The notes under the pieces: model-generated
Told to the model about the DNA's origin: nothing
What the model saw: only the letters and a program-made list of their open reading frames with translations
Databases searched by the model: none
Translations under genes and position numbers: made by a program
Shown: piece after piece, positions 51,242 through 60,308 of the stretch
Position numbering within the stretch: the first letter of the stretch is position 1
Layout: every line of letters begins with the position of its first letter
DNA from: Neisseria sp. DTU_2020_1000833_1_SI_GRL_NUU_006
Lineage (GTDB): Bacteria; Pseudomonadota; Gammaproteobacteria; Burkholderiales; Neisseriaceae
Assembly (NCBI GenBank): GCA_032388755.1
Contig: CP135593.1
Span: 1,674,001-1,738,000 of the forward strand
Length of the DNA stretch: 64,000 bases
Direction of reading: 5' to 3'

Positions 51242-51952
51242 CTAACCCGCGTGCAACACAAATATCGTCGGGCGTTTTTTCAAATTCGGCAGCGTTTTCG
51301 ATTTCTGCCAAGCGGCAACGGTTTGGCTGATGATTTCCTGCGTCGGCAAAGTCAGGTCGGTTGCAGTGCAGAGGCGGGTTTCAGGGTGCAGCGTTTCCAG
51401 CGCGTCGGCGAGCAACGCGTCGTTGCGGTAAGGCGTTTCGATGAAAAGCTGGGTTTCATTTTGCTGGCGCGAACGCTGTTCCAAGCTCTTCAAAGCGGCG
51501 ATACGCTCGCTTTTCTCGGACGGCAGATAGCCTTTAAACGCGAAATTCTGCCCGTTCGCCCCTGACGCCATCAACGCGAGCAACAGGCTGGACGGGCCGA
51601 CCAGCGGACGGACTTCATAGCCGTGTCGGTGCGCCAATGCCACTAAATTCGCGCCGGGATCGGCAACCGCGGGACAGCCTGCTTCACTGAGGATGCCCAT
51701 GCTGCGCCCTTCCTGCAAAGGTTTAAGAAGTTCGGGCAGGGTTTTCAAGTCGGTGTGTTCGTTGAGGGTTTGCAGGTTCAGCTCGCGGATGGGGGTCGTG
51801 ATGCCCAAATGTTTCAAATGGGCGCGGGCGGTTTTTTCGGCTTCGACGACGAAATCGGTCAAGCCGGTAATCTGCGCCTGTTCATGCGGGAGCAGGCAGG
51901 GCGTATCGGGCGCGCCCAAAGGGGTAGGAATCAGGTAAAGAATCGGGGACAT
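51242..51952 (-). CDS. Tetrapyrrole-methylase-fold SAM methyltransferase (RsmI-like)
   Basis: A 236-residue protein of the RsmI/YraL-type methyltransferase fold. LYLIPTPLGAPDTPCLLP is the N-terminal proline-rich loop; GILSEAGCPAVADPGANLVA (about 88-107) and VRPLVGPSSLLLALMASG (about 116-133) are the SAM and dimer loops; NETQLFIETPYRNDALLA is near 165. It lacks the C-terminal part of true RsmI (16S rRNA 2'-O-C1402), so it is probably a paralogue. Its RNA or other target is unknown. Confidence 0.82.
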   Translation of the reverse strand: MSPILYLIPTPLGAPDTPCLLPHEQAQITGLTDFVVEAEKTARAHLKHLGITTPIRELNLQTLNEHTDLKTLPELLKPLQEGRSMGILSEAGCPAVADPGANLVALAHRHGYEVRPLVGPSSLLLALMASGANGQNFAFKGYLPSEKSERIAALKSLEQRSRQQNETQLFIETPYRNDALLADALETLHPETRLCTATDLTLPTQEIISQTVAAWQKSKTLPNLKKRPTIFVLHAG

Positions 51953-51971
51953 GATGGTGTTTCCTATACGG

Positions 51972-52013
51972 AAGGTCGTCTGAAACCGTCAAACGGCTGT
52001 TTTCAGACGACCT
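51972..52013. terminator. Inverted DUS pair at the end of maf
   Basis: AAGGTCGTCTGAAACCG ... TTTTCAGACGACCTAA. The AGG of one DUS contains the maf stop codon (TAG on the leftward strand). Confidence 0.65.
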
Positions 52014-52602
52014 AAATGACTTCTACGCCTTCGTTTTTTAAAAACTCGACCAGTTTGAAGATGGGCAAACCGATAAGCGCGTTCGGGTCGCTGCTGTCTA
52101 TGCGCTCCAACAACGCCGCGCCCAAGCCTTCGCTCTTCGCCGCACCCGCGCAGTAAACCGCGTCCGGCTCGCGCGCCAGATAACGCTCAATCTGCCCGTC
52201 TGTCAGCGCGCGCATCATGACCGACGTGTTATCGACATGGCGCTGAATGCGTCCCGAAGCAGTATTCAAAAGTACGATTGCGCTGTAAAATTCAATCTTT
52301 CTGCCGCTCAAACCCCTGAGCATTTGTTGTGCATTTGCGACGTTCATCGGCTTGCCCAACTGGCGGTCATTGCACCATGCCACTTGGTCCGCGCCGATTA
52401 CCAACGCGGCAGGAAATCGAGCCGCCAGCGAACGCGCCTTCCCTTCCGCCAAACGTAAGGCAGTATCCGCCGCGTTTTCACCCGCAGCAGGCGTTTCGTC
52501 GAAATCAGGCGCGACAGTTTGAAAATCAATGCCCAAACGTTCGAGCTGCGCGCGGCGGAACACCGAACCCGAACCCAATATCAAAGGCAGTTTTGCACTC
52601 AT
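52012..52602 (-). CDS. Maf/YceF-type nucleotide pyrophosphatase
   Basis: Hydrolyses modified nucleoside triphosphates such as m7GTP (YceF branch). The 196-residue protein has LILGSGSVFRRAQLERLGID (about 6-25, the SxSxxR substrate loop), PDFDETPAAGENAADTALRL, VIGADQVAWCNDRQLGKP and ARGLSGRK-type MLRGLSGRKIEFYSA. It is divergent from yceD with a gap of about 55 bases. The stop codon falls within a DUS. Confidence 0.92.
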   Translation of the reverse strand: MSAKLPLILGSGSVFRRAQLERLGIDFQTVAPDFDETPAAGENAADTALRLAEGKARSLAARFPAALVIGADQVAWCNDRQLGKPMNVANAQQMLRGLSGRKIEFYSAIVLLNTASGRIQRHVDNTSVMMRALTDGQIERYLAREPDAVYCAGAAKSEGLGAALLERIDSSDPNALIGLPIFKLVEFLKNEGVEVI

Positions 52603-52656
52603 ATTTTGCTTAAAAATATTGACGTTAGACTGTCGAAATTATATCATAGCCCGTTT

Positions 52657-53157
52657 ATGTCAGACCCTAATTTGATTGACCCAGAAGTTTTCGCCTCCGA
52701 AAAGCAGACCCTGCAAGGCAGCTTCCTGCTTGAGGAATTGGACGAACGAGTCCGTTCGCACGATTATCCGGCCGACAAACAGACCAAAGTGTCGTTTACG
52801 CTGAGCGGCGGACGCGACCGACTGCAGCGTTTGTTTCTCGATTTGAACGTCAAAGCCGATATGCCGCTGATTTGCCAGCGATGTATCCGCCCCATGCCGT
52901 TTACGCTCGACGAAACCAGCCGTATTGTTTTGTTCGCCAACGAAGAGGACTTAGATGAAGCAATGCTTGCCGATGAAGAGTTGGAAGGCATGCCGATTGA
53001 GAAAGAACTCGACGTACGCGGGTTGGTGGAAGACCAAATCCTAATGTCGCTCCCCTTCTCCCCGCGCCACGAAAACTGCGACAATGCCGCGCTGGAACAA
53101 GTCAATCAGGACAAACCCAACCCTTTTGCTGTTTTAGCAGGTTTGAAAAGCAGTTAA
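52657..53157 (+). CDS. YceD/DUF177 family protein
   Basis: A 166-residue protein of the YceD (large-ribosomal-RNA accumulation) family, commonly upstream of rpmF. The signature is VKADMPLICQRCIRPMPFTL (about 66-85) followed by acidic EEDLDEAMLADEELEGMPIE and LVEDQILMSLPFSPRH. I start at MSDPNLIDPEVFASEK; the frame is open further upstream but overlaps the maf 5' end. rpmF begins 34 bases after its stop. Confidence 0.9.
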   Translation: MSDPNLIDPEVFASEKQTLQGSFLLEELDERVRSHDYPADKQTKVSFTLSGGRDRLQRLFLDLNVKADMPLICQRCIRPMPFTLDETSRIVLFANEEDLDEAMLADEELEGMPIEKELDVRGLVEDQILMSLPFSPRHENCDNAALEQVNQDKPNPFAVLAGLKSS

Positions 53158-53191
53158 TCAGGACACAGTTTTATTTATCTAGGAGCTTGAA

Positions 53192-53371
53192 ATGGCCGTT
53201 CAACAAAACAAAAAATCCCCTTCCAAACGCGGTATGCACCGCTCTCACGACGCTTTGACCGCGCCTTCTCTGTCTGTTGACAGCGTAACCGGCGAAGTAC
53301 ACCGCCCGCACCACATTTCCCCCAACGGTATGTACCGCGGCCGTAAAGTAGTGAAAGCCAAAGGCGAATAA
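53192..53371 (+). CDS. rpmF: 50S ribosomal protein L32
   Basis: Too small for most gene finders' defaults: 59 residues. [20 protein letters not shown] is the universal L32 start, then [27 protein letters not shown] lies seven bases upstream. yceD-rpmF order is conserved in proteobacteria. A short stem-loop follows the stop: GCCAGAATATTGCCATGCAATGCTGGC, about 20 bases on, ending in TTTTTT. Confidence 0.96.
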   Translation: MAVQQNKKSPSKRGMHRSHDALTAPSLSVDSVTGEVHRPHHISPNGMYRGRKVVKAKGE

Positions 53372-53390
53372 TCTTATTCGACTGACTGAA

Positions 53391-53427
53391 AAAGCCAGAA
53401 TATTGCCATGCAATGCTGGCTTTTTTA
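53391..53427 (+). terminator. Hairpin terminator after rpmF
   Basis: AAAAGCCAG ... CTGGCTTTTTTA with inner GCAATGC-type pairing lies 20 bases after the rpmF stop. It is one of the few terminators here not made from DUS copies. Confidence 0.75.
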
Positions 53428-53530
53428 CATTACATCCGAACTGCCCGACTCCATGCCTGCCCATACTTCAAAATGCGGCACAAAATCCTTGCAGTTCAAA
53501 CTGATACACCCCATTGAATCGGGAATCGCC

Positions 53531-54058
53531 ATGAAACAGAAAATCTGGTACACCTACGACGACATCCACCGCGTGATCAAAGCGTTGGCGGAAAAAATCC
53601 AAAACTCCGGCGTCAAATACGATGCCATGATCGCCATCGGCGGCGGCGGCTTCATCCCCGCCCGTATGCTGCGCTGCTTTCTGGAAATCCCGATTTACGC
53701 CGTAACCACCGCCTATTACGACAGCGACAACGAAGGACAGGTGACGGAAGAAGTCAAAAAAGTCCAATGGCTCGACCCCGTGCCCGACGCGTTGAAAGGC
53801 AAGAATGTGCTCGTAGTCGATGAAGTCGACGACAGCCGCGTGACCATGGAATTCTGCCTGACCGAGTTGCAAAAAGAAGATTTCGGCACCATCGCCGTAG
53901 CCGTCCTGCACGAAAAAATCAAAGCCAAAGTCGGCAAAATCCCCGAAGGCATCCCCTACTTCAGCGGCCTTACCGTAGAAGACTGGTGGATCAACTACCC
54001 TTGGGACGCACTCGACATCGACGAGCACAACCGCCTCGCCGCCGAAGGCAAAAAATAA
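53531..54058 (+). CDS. Phosphoribosyltransferase (hypoxanthine-guanine type)
   Basis: Purine salvage enzyme of the type I phosphoribosyltransferase fold, 175 residues. The PRPP motif is NVLVVDEVDDSRVTMEFCL (about 95-113), the first loop is YDAMIAIGGGGFIPARMLRC (about 30-49), and the hood ends WWINYPWDALDIDEH. The base specificity is inferred. It stands between rpmF and plsX, genes that are usually direct neighbours. ATG MKQKIWYTYDD is chosen because the upstream open frame reads into the rpmF terminator. Confidence 0.87.
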   Translation: MKQKIWYTYDDIHRVIKALAEKIQNSGVKYDAMIAIGGGGFIPARMLRCFLEIPIYAVTTAYYDSDNEGQVTEEVKKVQWLDPVPDALKGKNVLVVDEVDDSRVTMEFCLTELQKEDFGTIAVAVLHEKIKAKVGKIPEGIPYFSGLTVEDWWINYPWDALDIDEHNRLAAEGKK

Positions 54059-54346
54059 GCCCGCGACGGAGAAGTCCGCCTTCTCCCGAAACAGCAAAAG
54101 CAAAATCCGTAGAACACCGACAAAACGAGATTTTGCCTCTTTTCAGCGTATCTTCATAAAACGCATTAGAATGTGGAACGCAACCCTTCAATCCGAAGCC
54201 CCCGACCACACATACACCCCTTTTCAGACGACCCCGTACCGCGTATCGCAAAAAGGTCGTCTGAAACCGACTGTGAAGCCGAACAAACCCACAGAGGCAG
54301 CCGACACCGCCCCTCTTCCGCTTCACAGCACAAACCGGAGAACAAC

Positions 54347-55405
54347 ATGATTACATTGGCCGTAGATGCCATGGGCGGCGACTCAGGTCTCCCAGTTACC
54401 GTCCCCGGTGCCCTTGCCTTTTTGAAACAGCAGCAAGACGTACACCTCATTATGGTCGGCGACGAATCCGCCGTCCGCCAAGCCCTCTCCGCAGCCAACG
54501 CGCCGATGGAGCGCATTACCGTGCTCCACGCCTCCGAAGTCGTCGGCATGGACGAAGCCCCTCAGCTTGCCCTGAAAAATAAAAAAGACTCCTCCATGCG
54601 CATTGCCATCAACCAAGTCAAAGAAGGCACCGCGCAAGCCGCCGTCTCTGCCGGCAACACCGGCGCGCTCATGGCAACCGCCCGCTTCGTCCTCAAAACC
54701 ATTCCCGGCATCGACCGCCCCGCCATCGCCAAATTCCTGCCATCCGACAGCGAACACCTGACCCTCGCCCTCGATTTGGGCGCAAACGTCGACTGCACGC
54801 CTGAGCAGCTCGTACAGTTCGCCATCATCGGCAACGAACTCTTCCAAGCCCTCTACCCGCAAAAAGGTAGCCCGCGCATCGGCCTGCTGAACGTCGGCAC
54901 CGAAGACATCAAAGGCACGGACACCGTCAAACAAACCTTCAAACTGCTCAAAAACAGCAAACTGAATTTCATCGGCAACATCGAAAGCAACGGCGTACTG
55001 TACGGCGAAGCCGACGTGATTGTCGCAGACGGCTTTGTCGGCAACATCATGCTCAAAACCATCGAAGGCGCGGTCAAATTCATGAGCGGAGCCATCCGTC
55101 AGGAATTCCAACGCAACCTGTTCAACAAAATGGCCGCCGTCGCCGCCCTCCCCGCCCTGAAAGGCTTGAAAAGCAAACTGGATCCGCGCAAGTTCAACGG
55201 CGCCATCCTGCTCGGTCTGCGCGGCATCGTTATCAAAAGCCACGGCGGCACAGATGATATCGGTTTCAGCTATGCCTTAGAAGAAGCCTACCACGAAGCA
55301 AAATCCGCCAGCCTGTCGAAAATCGAACAAGGTGTCGCGGCACAACTTGCTGCATTGGAGGCAATCAAAGGACAAAAAGAGGCTGCTTCTGATACGGCAG
55401 AATAA
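54347..55405 (+). CDS. plsX: Phosphate acyltransferase PlsX
   Basis: Makes acyl-phosphate from acyl-ACP for phosphatidic acid synthesis; peripheral membrane enzyme of 352 residues. MITLAVDAMGGDSGLPVTVP is the invariant PlsX start. Further signatures are AAVSAGNTGALMATARFV (about 99-116), DLGANVDCTPEQLVQFA and VIVADGFVGNIMLKTIEGAV. The ATG follows CCGGAG by seven bases. Upstream DNA back to the phosphoribosyltransferase holds two facing DUS copies and no gene. Confidence 0.96.
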   Translation: MITLAVDAMGGDSGLPVTVPGALAFLKQQQDVHLIMVGDESAVRQALSAANAPMERITVLHASEVVGMDEAPQLALKNKKDSSMRIAINQVKEGTAQAAVSAGNTGALMATARFVLKTIPGIDRPAIAKFLPSDSEHLTLALDLGANVDCTPEQLVQFAIIGNELFQALYPQKGSPRIGLLNVGTEDIKGTDTVKQTFKLLKNSKLNFIGNIESNGVLYGEADVIVADGFVGNIMLKTIEGAVKFMSGAIRQEFQRNLFNKMAAVAALPALKGLKSKLDPRKFNGAILLGLRGIVIKSHGGTDDIGFSYALEEAYHEAKSASLSKIEQGVAAQLAALEAIKGQKEAASDTAE

Positions 55406-55428
55406 CGCCATTGAACGACAAAATATAA

Positions 55429-55467
55429 AAACGTCGTCTGAAAAATTTTCAGACGACGTTTTTTTGA
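55429..55467 (+). terminator. Variant inverted DUS terminator after plsX
   Basis: AAAAACGTCGTCTGAAAAA-TTTTCAGACGACGTTTTTTT: both arms carry CGTCGTCTGAA (C for G in the second position), so the change was kept on both sides and the stem stays perfect. Confidence 0.88.
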
Positions 55468-55823
55468 AAAATCATATGCCGGCATTGGGTTGATGATTTT
55501 TAGAACAAACTTGCCAAACCATATGCTGTCCGGCAAACCAAAACTTGTGGCACAAGCTTTATCGGCAAATTATGCCGAAAACTTTAAAAGCTTTTTCCAT
55601 AACATTTGAAAGCAAAGTCCATGCTGCATCACCTTCGTCATTTCCACACAGACAAAAGTCTATATTTCAGTCTTTCAAGAATATTTAAATATTTCCAAGA
55701 TTTCTAATCTTTAGGTTTCCACTTGCACGAAAATAGTAGAGCCAATCTCGAAAACGAAATAAGTTCGCTATATAAATCGGTTACCTAGCTCCCCCACCCC
55801 GCAACCGCGAACCTGAAACAATC
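55468..55823. other. Gene-free AT-rich stretch between plsX and glyS
   Basis: About 350 bases between two convergent genes' terminators. It is AT-rich, has no DUS, CREE or dRS3, and no gene-like frame. I see nothing I can name in it. Confidence 0.5.
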
Positions 55824-55882
55824 AAAAAGGTCGTCTGAAAACGTTGGGCAAAGCTGCTTGTCCGTTTTCAGACGACCTTTAT
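55824..55882. terminator. Inverted DUS pair after glyS
   Basis: AAAAAGGTCGTCTGAAAACG ... CGTTTTCAGACGACCTTTA, 14 bases past the glyS stop on the leftward strand. Confidence 0.78.
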
Positions 55883-55895
55883 TTATGGCTCGATA

Positions 55896-57959
55896 TTATT
55901 CGCCCAAGAGCGCAATATCCGCTACCGCGTTCATCTGCTCTGCCAAGCGGTTCAGCAGGTTCAGGCGGTTTTGTTTTACGGCGGAGTCTTCCGCCATCAC
56001 CATCACGCCGTCAAAGAAGGCATCGACTTGCGGTTTGACGGAAGCCAGTTCGGACAAGGCGGTTTGGAAATTGCCTTCGGCAACGGCGGCGGCGATTTTC
56101 GGCTGCAAGCCTTGTGCGGCGGCGTACAGGGCTTTTTCTTCGTCCTGTTGCAGCAGGCTTTCATCGACTTCGCCCAACTCGGCATCGGCTTTTTTCAGCA
56201 GGTTTTGCACGCGTTTGTTGGCGGCAGCGAGCGCGGCGGCTTCGGGCAGTTGTTTGAAAGCGGCGACGGCTTGCAGTTTGGCGGTCAAATCATCCAAACG
56301 GCGCGGCTGTTTGGCGAGTACGGCGGCGACGATGTCTTGCGGATAGTCGTTTTGCAGCAACACGGCAAGGCGCGCCTGCATGAAGTCGGCGGTTTCAGAC
56401 GGCGTTTTTTCATTGAGCAAACCTTTGGGGAAGCTGTCGAAGGTCGTCTGAATCAGCTCGTTTACGTCCAAACCATACTGCATCAGCATCCGCAAAATAC
56501 CCAAGGCGGCGCGGCGCAGTGCGTAGGGGTCTTTGTCGCCGGTAGGAATCAGACCGATACCCCAAATGCCGACCAGGGTTTCCAGTTTGTCGGCCAGCGC
56601 AACGGCAGTGGCAACTTTGCCGTTCGGCAGGTTGTCGCCGGCAAAACGTGGCTGATAGTGCTGCTCGACGGCTTCGGCGATTTCTTCAGTTTCTCCGTCC
56701 AAGCGGGCGTAGTATTTGCCCATCGTGCCTTGCAGTTCGGGGAACTCACCGACCATTTCGGTCACCAAGTCGGCTTTCGCCAGACGCGCGGCGCGTTCGG
56801 CTGCGGCAGCGTCCGCACCCAAAGCTTTGGCGATGTGGGCGGCAATGCTTTGCAGGCGCTCGATTCGTTCGGCTTGCGAGCCGATTTTGTTGTGATAAAC
56901 CACGTTCGCCAGCTTGGGCAGGCGGCTTTCCAAAGTTGCTTTTTGGTCTTGCTTGTAGAAGAACTCGGCATCAGACAGGCGCGCGCGCAAAACGCGTTCG
57001 TTACCTTGGATGATGTGCGACGGATCGTCGGTTTGCAGGTTGGAGACCAACAGGAAGCGGTTCATCAGCTTGCCGTTTTGGTCGAGCAGCGGGAAGTATT
57101 TTTGGTTTTGCTGCATGGTCAGAATCAAACATTCCTGTGGCACGACGAGGAAATGTTCTTCAAAACCGGCTTCCAAAACAACGGGGTATTCGACCAGCGC
57201 GGTCACTTCGTCCAGCAGGGCTTCATCGGCGGCTACGGTGGCTTTCAGACGACCTGCCTGCTCGTTCAAAGCCGTCTGAATCGCGGCTTTGCGCTCGGCA
57301 AACGAAGCGACGACTTTGCCTTGTTCGCACATTTGGGCGGCGTAGCTGTCGGCGTTTTCAATGGTGATTTCGCCGTTGGACAGGAAGCGGTGTCCCAAGG
57401 TTTGATTGCCGCTTTGCAGGCCCAAAACGCTGACGTTCACGATGTCGCCGCCGTGCAGCACAATCAGCCCGTGAACGGGGCGCACGAAGGTAAACGTGCT
57501 GCTGCCCCAACGCATCACTTTCGGAATCGGCAGTTTCTTAACCGCTTGATTGATAATGTCTTCCAAAAGTTCGCCCAACGGCTTGCCGGTTTGGATATAT
57601 TCGTAGGCGTACACGTCTTGCTTGCCGTCGTGGACGATGGTCAAGTCTTCGATTTTCGCGCCTGCGCCGCGTGCGAAACCTTCCAAAGCCTTGGTCGGCG
57701 CACCGTCTTTCATGGCATTCGCCACGGCAGGGCCTTTTTTCACGATTTTTTGATCGGCTTGAACGGCTTTCACGTTTTTAACTTGAACGGCCAAACGGCG
57801 CGGCGAGGCGTAGGCGGTATATTCGGCTGCGCCGTCAATCAGTTGCGTTTTTTCCAAGCCTTCGGCAACAGAAGCGGCGAAGTGGTTGCCTAGATTATTC
57901 AGGGCTTTTGGGGGGAGTTCTTCGGTAAGGAGTTCGATTAAAAGGGTTTGGGTTATCAT
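55896..57959 (-). CDS. glyS: Glycine-tRNA ligase beta subunit
   Basis: The tRNA-binding subunit of the tetrameric bacterial glycyl-tRNA synthetase; 687 residues, normal length. It begins TLLIELLTEELPPKALNNLG and has YASPRRLAVQVKNV (about 51-64), MRWGSSTFTFVRPVHGLIVL (about 144-163) and the DALRR-type C-terminal anticodon-binding part (PTGDKDPYALRRAALGILRM, about 485-504). A DUS inside encodes GRLK. glyQ is upstream on the same strand with a gap of about 115 bases that contains a DUS pair. Confidence 0.96.
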   Translation of the reverse strand: MITQTLLIELLTEELPPKALNNLGNHFAASVAEGLEKTQLIDGAAEYTAYASPRRLAVQVKNVKAVQADQKIVKKGPAVANAMKDGAPTKALEGFARGAGAKIEDLTIVHDGKQDVYAYEYIQTGKPLGELLEDIINQAVKKLPIPKVMRWGSSTFTFVRPVHGLIVLHGGDIVNVSVLGLQSGNQTLGHRFLSNGEITIENADSYAAQMCEQGKVVASFAERKAAIQTALNEQAGRLKATVAADEALLDEVTALVEYPVVLEAGFEEHFLVVPQECLILTMQQNQKYFPLLDQNGKLMNRFLLVSNLQTDDPSHIIQGNERVLRARLSDAEFFYKQDQKATLESRLPKLANVVYHNKIGSQAERIERLQSIAAHIAKALGADAAAAERAARLAKADLVTEMVGEFPELQGTMGKYYARLDGETEEIAEAVEQHYQPRFAGDNLPNGKVATAVALADKLETLVGIWGIGLIPTGDKDPYALRRAALGILRMLMQYGLDVNELIQTTFDSFPKGLLNEKTPSETADFMQARLAVLLQNDYPQDIVAAVLAKQPRRLDDLTAKLQAVAAFKQLPEAAALAAANKRVQNLLKKADAELGEVDESLLQQDEEKALYAAAQGLQPKIAAAVAEGNFQTALSELASVKPQVDAFFDGVMVMAEDSAVKQNRLNLLNRLAEQMNAVADIALLGE

Positions 57960-58037
57960 GTGAGACTTTCTGTTTGTCCGTAGGCCCTGCTTATAAATCC
58001 TGCATATGCCGTACGGCCTGTATTAATGGATACTCAA

Positions 58038-58067
58038 TAAAGGTCGTCTGAAAACCTGTTTCAGACG
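58038..58067. terminator. Short DUS hairpin between glyQ and glyS
   Basis: AAAGGTCGTCTGAAAACC-TG-TTTCAGACGATG: one arm is a full DUS, the other is mutated after GACGA. It lies just past the glyQ stop, inside the probable operon, so it may be only a weak attenuator. Confidence 0.45.
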
Positions 58068-58075
58068 ATGTATCG

Positions 58076-58972
58076 TTATTTTTTAATCAACGGGAAGCCC
58101 AGTTTCTCGCGGCTTTCAACGTATTTCTGCGCTACGGTGCGGCTCAGCGCGCGGATGCGGCCGATGTAGGTGGCGCGTTCGGTAACGGAAATGGCGCCGC
58201 GTGCGTCTAAGAGGTTGAAGGTGTGTCCGGCTTTGAGGACCAGCTCGTAGGCGGGCAGGGCGAGGCTGGCGTTTTCTTCGGTGAGCAGGCGTTTGGCTTG
58301 CGCTTCGTAGTCGTTGAACTGGCGCAGCAGCCAGTCGGCATCGCTGTATTCGAAGTTGTAGGTGGATTGTTCGACTTCGTTTTGGTGGTACACGTCGCCG
58401 TAGGTGACGGTGTTGCCGTCCAGCGTTTTTGCCCAAACGAGGTCATAGACGTTTTCCACGCCTTGCAGGTACATCGCCAAGCGTTCGATGCCGTAGGTGA
58501 TTTCGCCGAGTACAGGCGTGCAGTCGATGCCGCCGACTTGTTGGAAGTAGGTGAACTGAGTCACTTCCATGCCGTTGAGCCAGACTTCCCAGCCCAAGCC
58601 CCATGCGCCGAGGGTGGGGTTTTCCCAGTCGTCTTCGACGAAGCGGATGTCGTGGACTTTGGGGTCGATGCCCAATTCGCGCAGGGAGTCGAGATAGAGG
58701 TCTTGGATATTGGCGGGAGCAGGCTTGAGGGCAACTTGGAACTGGTAATAGTGTTGCAGGCGGTTGGGATTGTCGCCGTAGCGACCGTCTTTGGGGCGGC
58801 GGCTGGGTTGGACGTAGGCGGCAAACCAAGGCTCGGGGCCGAGCGCGCGCAGGCAGGTGGCGGGGTGGGAAGTACCGGCGCCGACTTCCATGTCGAAAGG
58901 TTGGATGACGGTGCAGCCTTTGTCTGCCCAGAATGTTTGCAGTTTGAAGATGATTTGTTGGAAGGTGAGCAT
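58076..58972 (-). CDS. glyQ: Glycine-tRNA ligase alpha subunit
   Basis: Catalytic subunit of glycyl-tRNA synthetase (alpha2beta2); 298 residues. [20 protein letters not shown] is the standard start, followed by [40 protein letters not shown] and [20 protein letters not shown], which make up the ATP and glycine site. It ends [10 protein letters not shown]. Normal length and no anomalies. Confidence 0.97.
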   Translation of the reverse strand: MLTFQQIIFKLQTFWADKGCTVIQPFDMEVGAGTSHPATCLRALGPEPWFAAYVQPSRRPKDGRYGDNPNRLQHYYQFQVALKPAPANIQDLYLDSLRELGIDPKVHDIRFVEDDWENPTLGAWGLGWEVWLNGMEVTQFTYFQQVGGIDCTPVLGEITYGIERLAMYLQGVENVYDLVWAKTLDGNTVTYGDVYHQNEVEQSTYNFEYSDADWLLRQFNDYEAQAKRLLTEENASLALPAYELVLKAGHTFNLLDARGAISVTERATYIGRIRALSRTVAQKYVESREKLGFPLIKK

Positions 58973-59160
58973 GGCTTATGGTTCGAATTGGGATAAAAGG
59001 GGGATTTTACTGTTTTGACGGTGTTTTGGGTAGGTGTACAGGCAGATGGAATGGTGGGGCGGCGATGTGATTTGACTGTCAATAAATGCGGAAACATGCC
59101 ACAATGCCGTTATCCTGTTGTCTGTTTTAATCTGTTTTGACTGAATTTGAGGAGTCGCCC

Positions 59161-59955
59161 ATGACCCCGATTTTGGCTTTCGATATTGAAACCGTACCTG
59201 ATGTGAACGGCATCCGCCTGTTGTACGACCTGCCTGCCTCTTTGCCGGATGACGAGGTGGTCTTGTTCGCCCAGCAGAAACGACGCGCCCAAAACGGCTC
59301 TGATTTTATGCAACACCACTTACACCAAGTGGTCGCCATTTCCTGCTGTATGCGCTGGGGGCAGGACAAAATCCACGTCGGCACCATAGGCGAAATGCAC
59401 GACAGCGAAGAGGAAATGATCGCCAAGTTTTTCGACCTTATCGAAAGCCATACGCCGCAATTGGTCAGTTGGAACGGCGGCGGCTTCGACCTGCCCGTCC
59501 TGCATTACCGCGCGCTGATACACGGCATTGCAGCGGCGCGTTATTGGGATATGGGCGAGGGCGATTTCGGCGACAGCCGTGATTTCAAGTGGAACAACTA
59601 CATCAGCCGCTACCACAACCGCCATTGCGACCTGATGGATCTGCTCGCCCTGTACCAACCGCGTGCCAATGTGCCACTGGACGATATGGCGAAACTTTGC
59701 GGCTTCCCCGGCAAACTGGGCATGGACGGCAGCAAAGTTTGGGAGGCGTTCCACGCAGGTCGTCTGAAAGACATCCGCGATTATTGCGAAACCGATGCGG
59801 CAAACACTTATTTGATGTTCCTGCGCTTCCGCCTGATGAGCGGCGCTTTGGATGCGGACGAGTATGAAGTGGAAGTCAAACGGCTGAAGCATTACCTGAC
59901 CGGACAGGCTCAGGACAAACAGCATTGGAATGAGTTTGTCGCCGCGTGGCGTTAA
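59161..59955 (+). CDS. PolB-like 3'-5' exonuclease family protein
   Basis: A 264-residue DEDDy-type exonuclease. ILAFDIETVPDVNGIRLLYD (about 4-23) is Exo I with Asp and Glu; LVSWNGGGFDLPVLHYRAL (about 100-118) is Exo II; DIRDYCETDAANTYLMFLRF (about 203-222) is Exo III with the Tyr-x3-Asp. The family resembles the proofreading domain of family B polymerases without a polymerase part; its substrate is not established. ATG follows GAGGAG by seven bases. A DUS in the gene encodes GRLK. Confidence 0.88.
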   Translation: MTPILAFDIETVPDVNGIRLLYDLPASLPDDEVVLFAQQKRRAQNGSDFMQHHLHQVVAISCCMRWGQDKIHVGTIGEMHDSEEEMIAKFFDLIESHTPQLVSWNGGGFDLPVLHYRALIHGIAAARYWDMGEGDFGDSRDFKWNNYISRYHNRHCDLMDLLALYQPRANVPLDDMAKLCGFPGKLGMDGSKVWEAFHAGRLKDIRDYCETDAANTYLMFLRFRLMSGALDADEYEVEVKRLKHYLTGQAQDKQHWNEFVAAWR

Positions 59956-59992
59956 ACGTCAGACTTGGAAAGTCTATCGTTCCTACCAATCA

Positions 59993-60050
59993 TAAAGGTC
60001 GTCTGAAAAGCATAATCCGGTATGGATTTCTGTTTTCAGACGACCTTAAA
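59993..60050 (+). terminator. Inverted DUS pair after the exonuclease gene
   Basis: AAAGGTCGTCTGAAAAGCA ... TGTTTTCAGACGACCTTAA, about 40 bases past the stop; loop of about 25 bases. Confidence 0.65.
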
Positions 60051-60063
60051 CAAAATTAGAACC

Positions 60064-60219
60064 TACAATGGCTTAACTTCAAACCAAAACAACGTTACCT
60101 CACCTTAACTCAAAGAGAACACGATTTACTAAGGTTCGAAAGCACAAGGTAATCAACCGCAGACTCTATACAGCCGATCATTCCTCTACCCTATCCTGCT
60201 TCAAAGTAAAATCTCTATA
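60064..60219. repeat. Decayed full-length Correia element
   Basis: About 156 bases align over their whole length with the 157-bp CREEs: GGCTTAACTTCAAACC for GGATTAACTTTAAACC, ACTCAAAGAGAACACGATTT for GCTCAAAGAGAACGATTCTC, and AAAGCACAAGGTAATC for GAAGCACCAAGTGAATC. Both terminal repeats are mutated, so it is probably immobile. Confidence 0.7.
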
Positions 60220-60273
60220 AGACGTCGTCTGAAAACCAAATAGCTGTCCTCTCCACGTTCGTTTCTTACGCGT

Positions 60274-60302
60274 AAAAAAATACCGGCAAAGCCGGTATTT
60301 TT
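60274..60302 (-). terminator. Rho-independent terminator of the tRNA cluster
   Basis: On the leftward strand ATACCGGC-TTT-GCCGGTAT followed by TTTTTTT, just after the last tRNA. Confidence 0.92.
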
Positions 60303-60308
60303 GAAATT

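Noticed and set aside
55971..57893. A 640-codon open frame opposite glyS
   Set aside because: It mirrors glyS codon by codon, its translation is Gly/Phe/Gln-rich without any domain, and glyS itself is a clear full-length gene. GC-rich third positions keep the antisense frame open.
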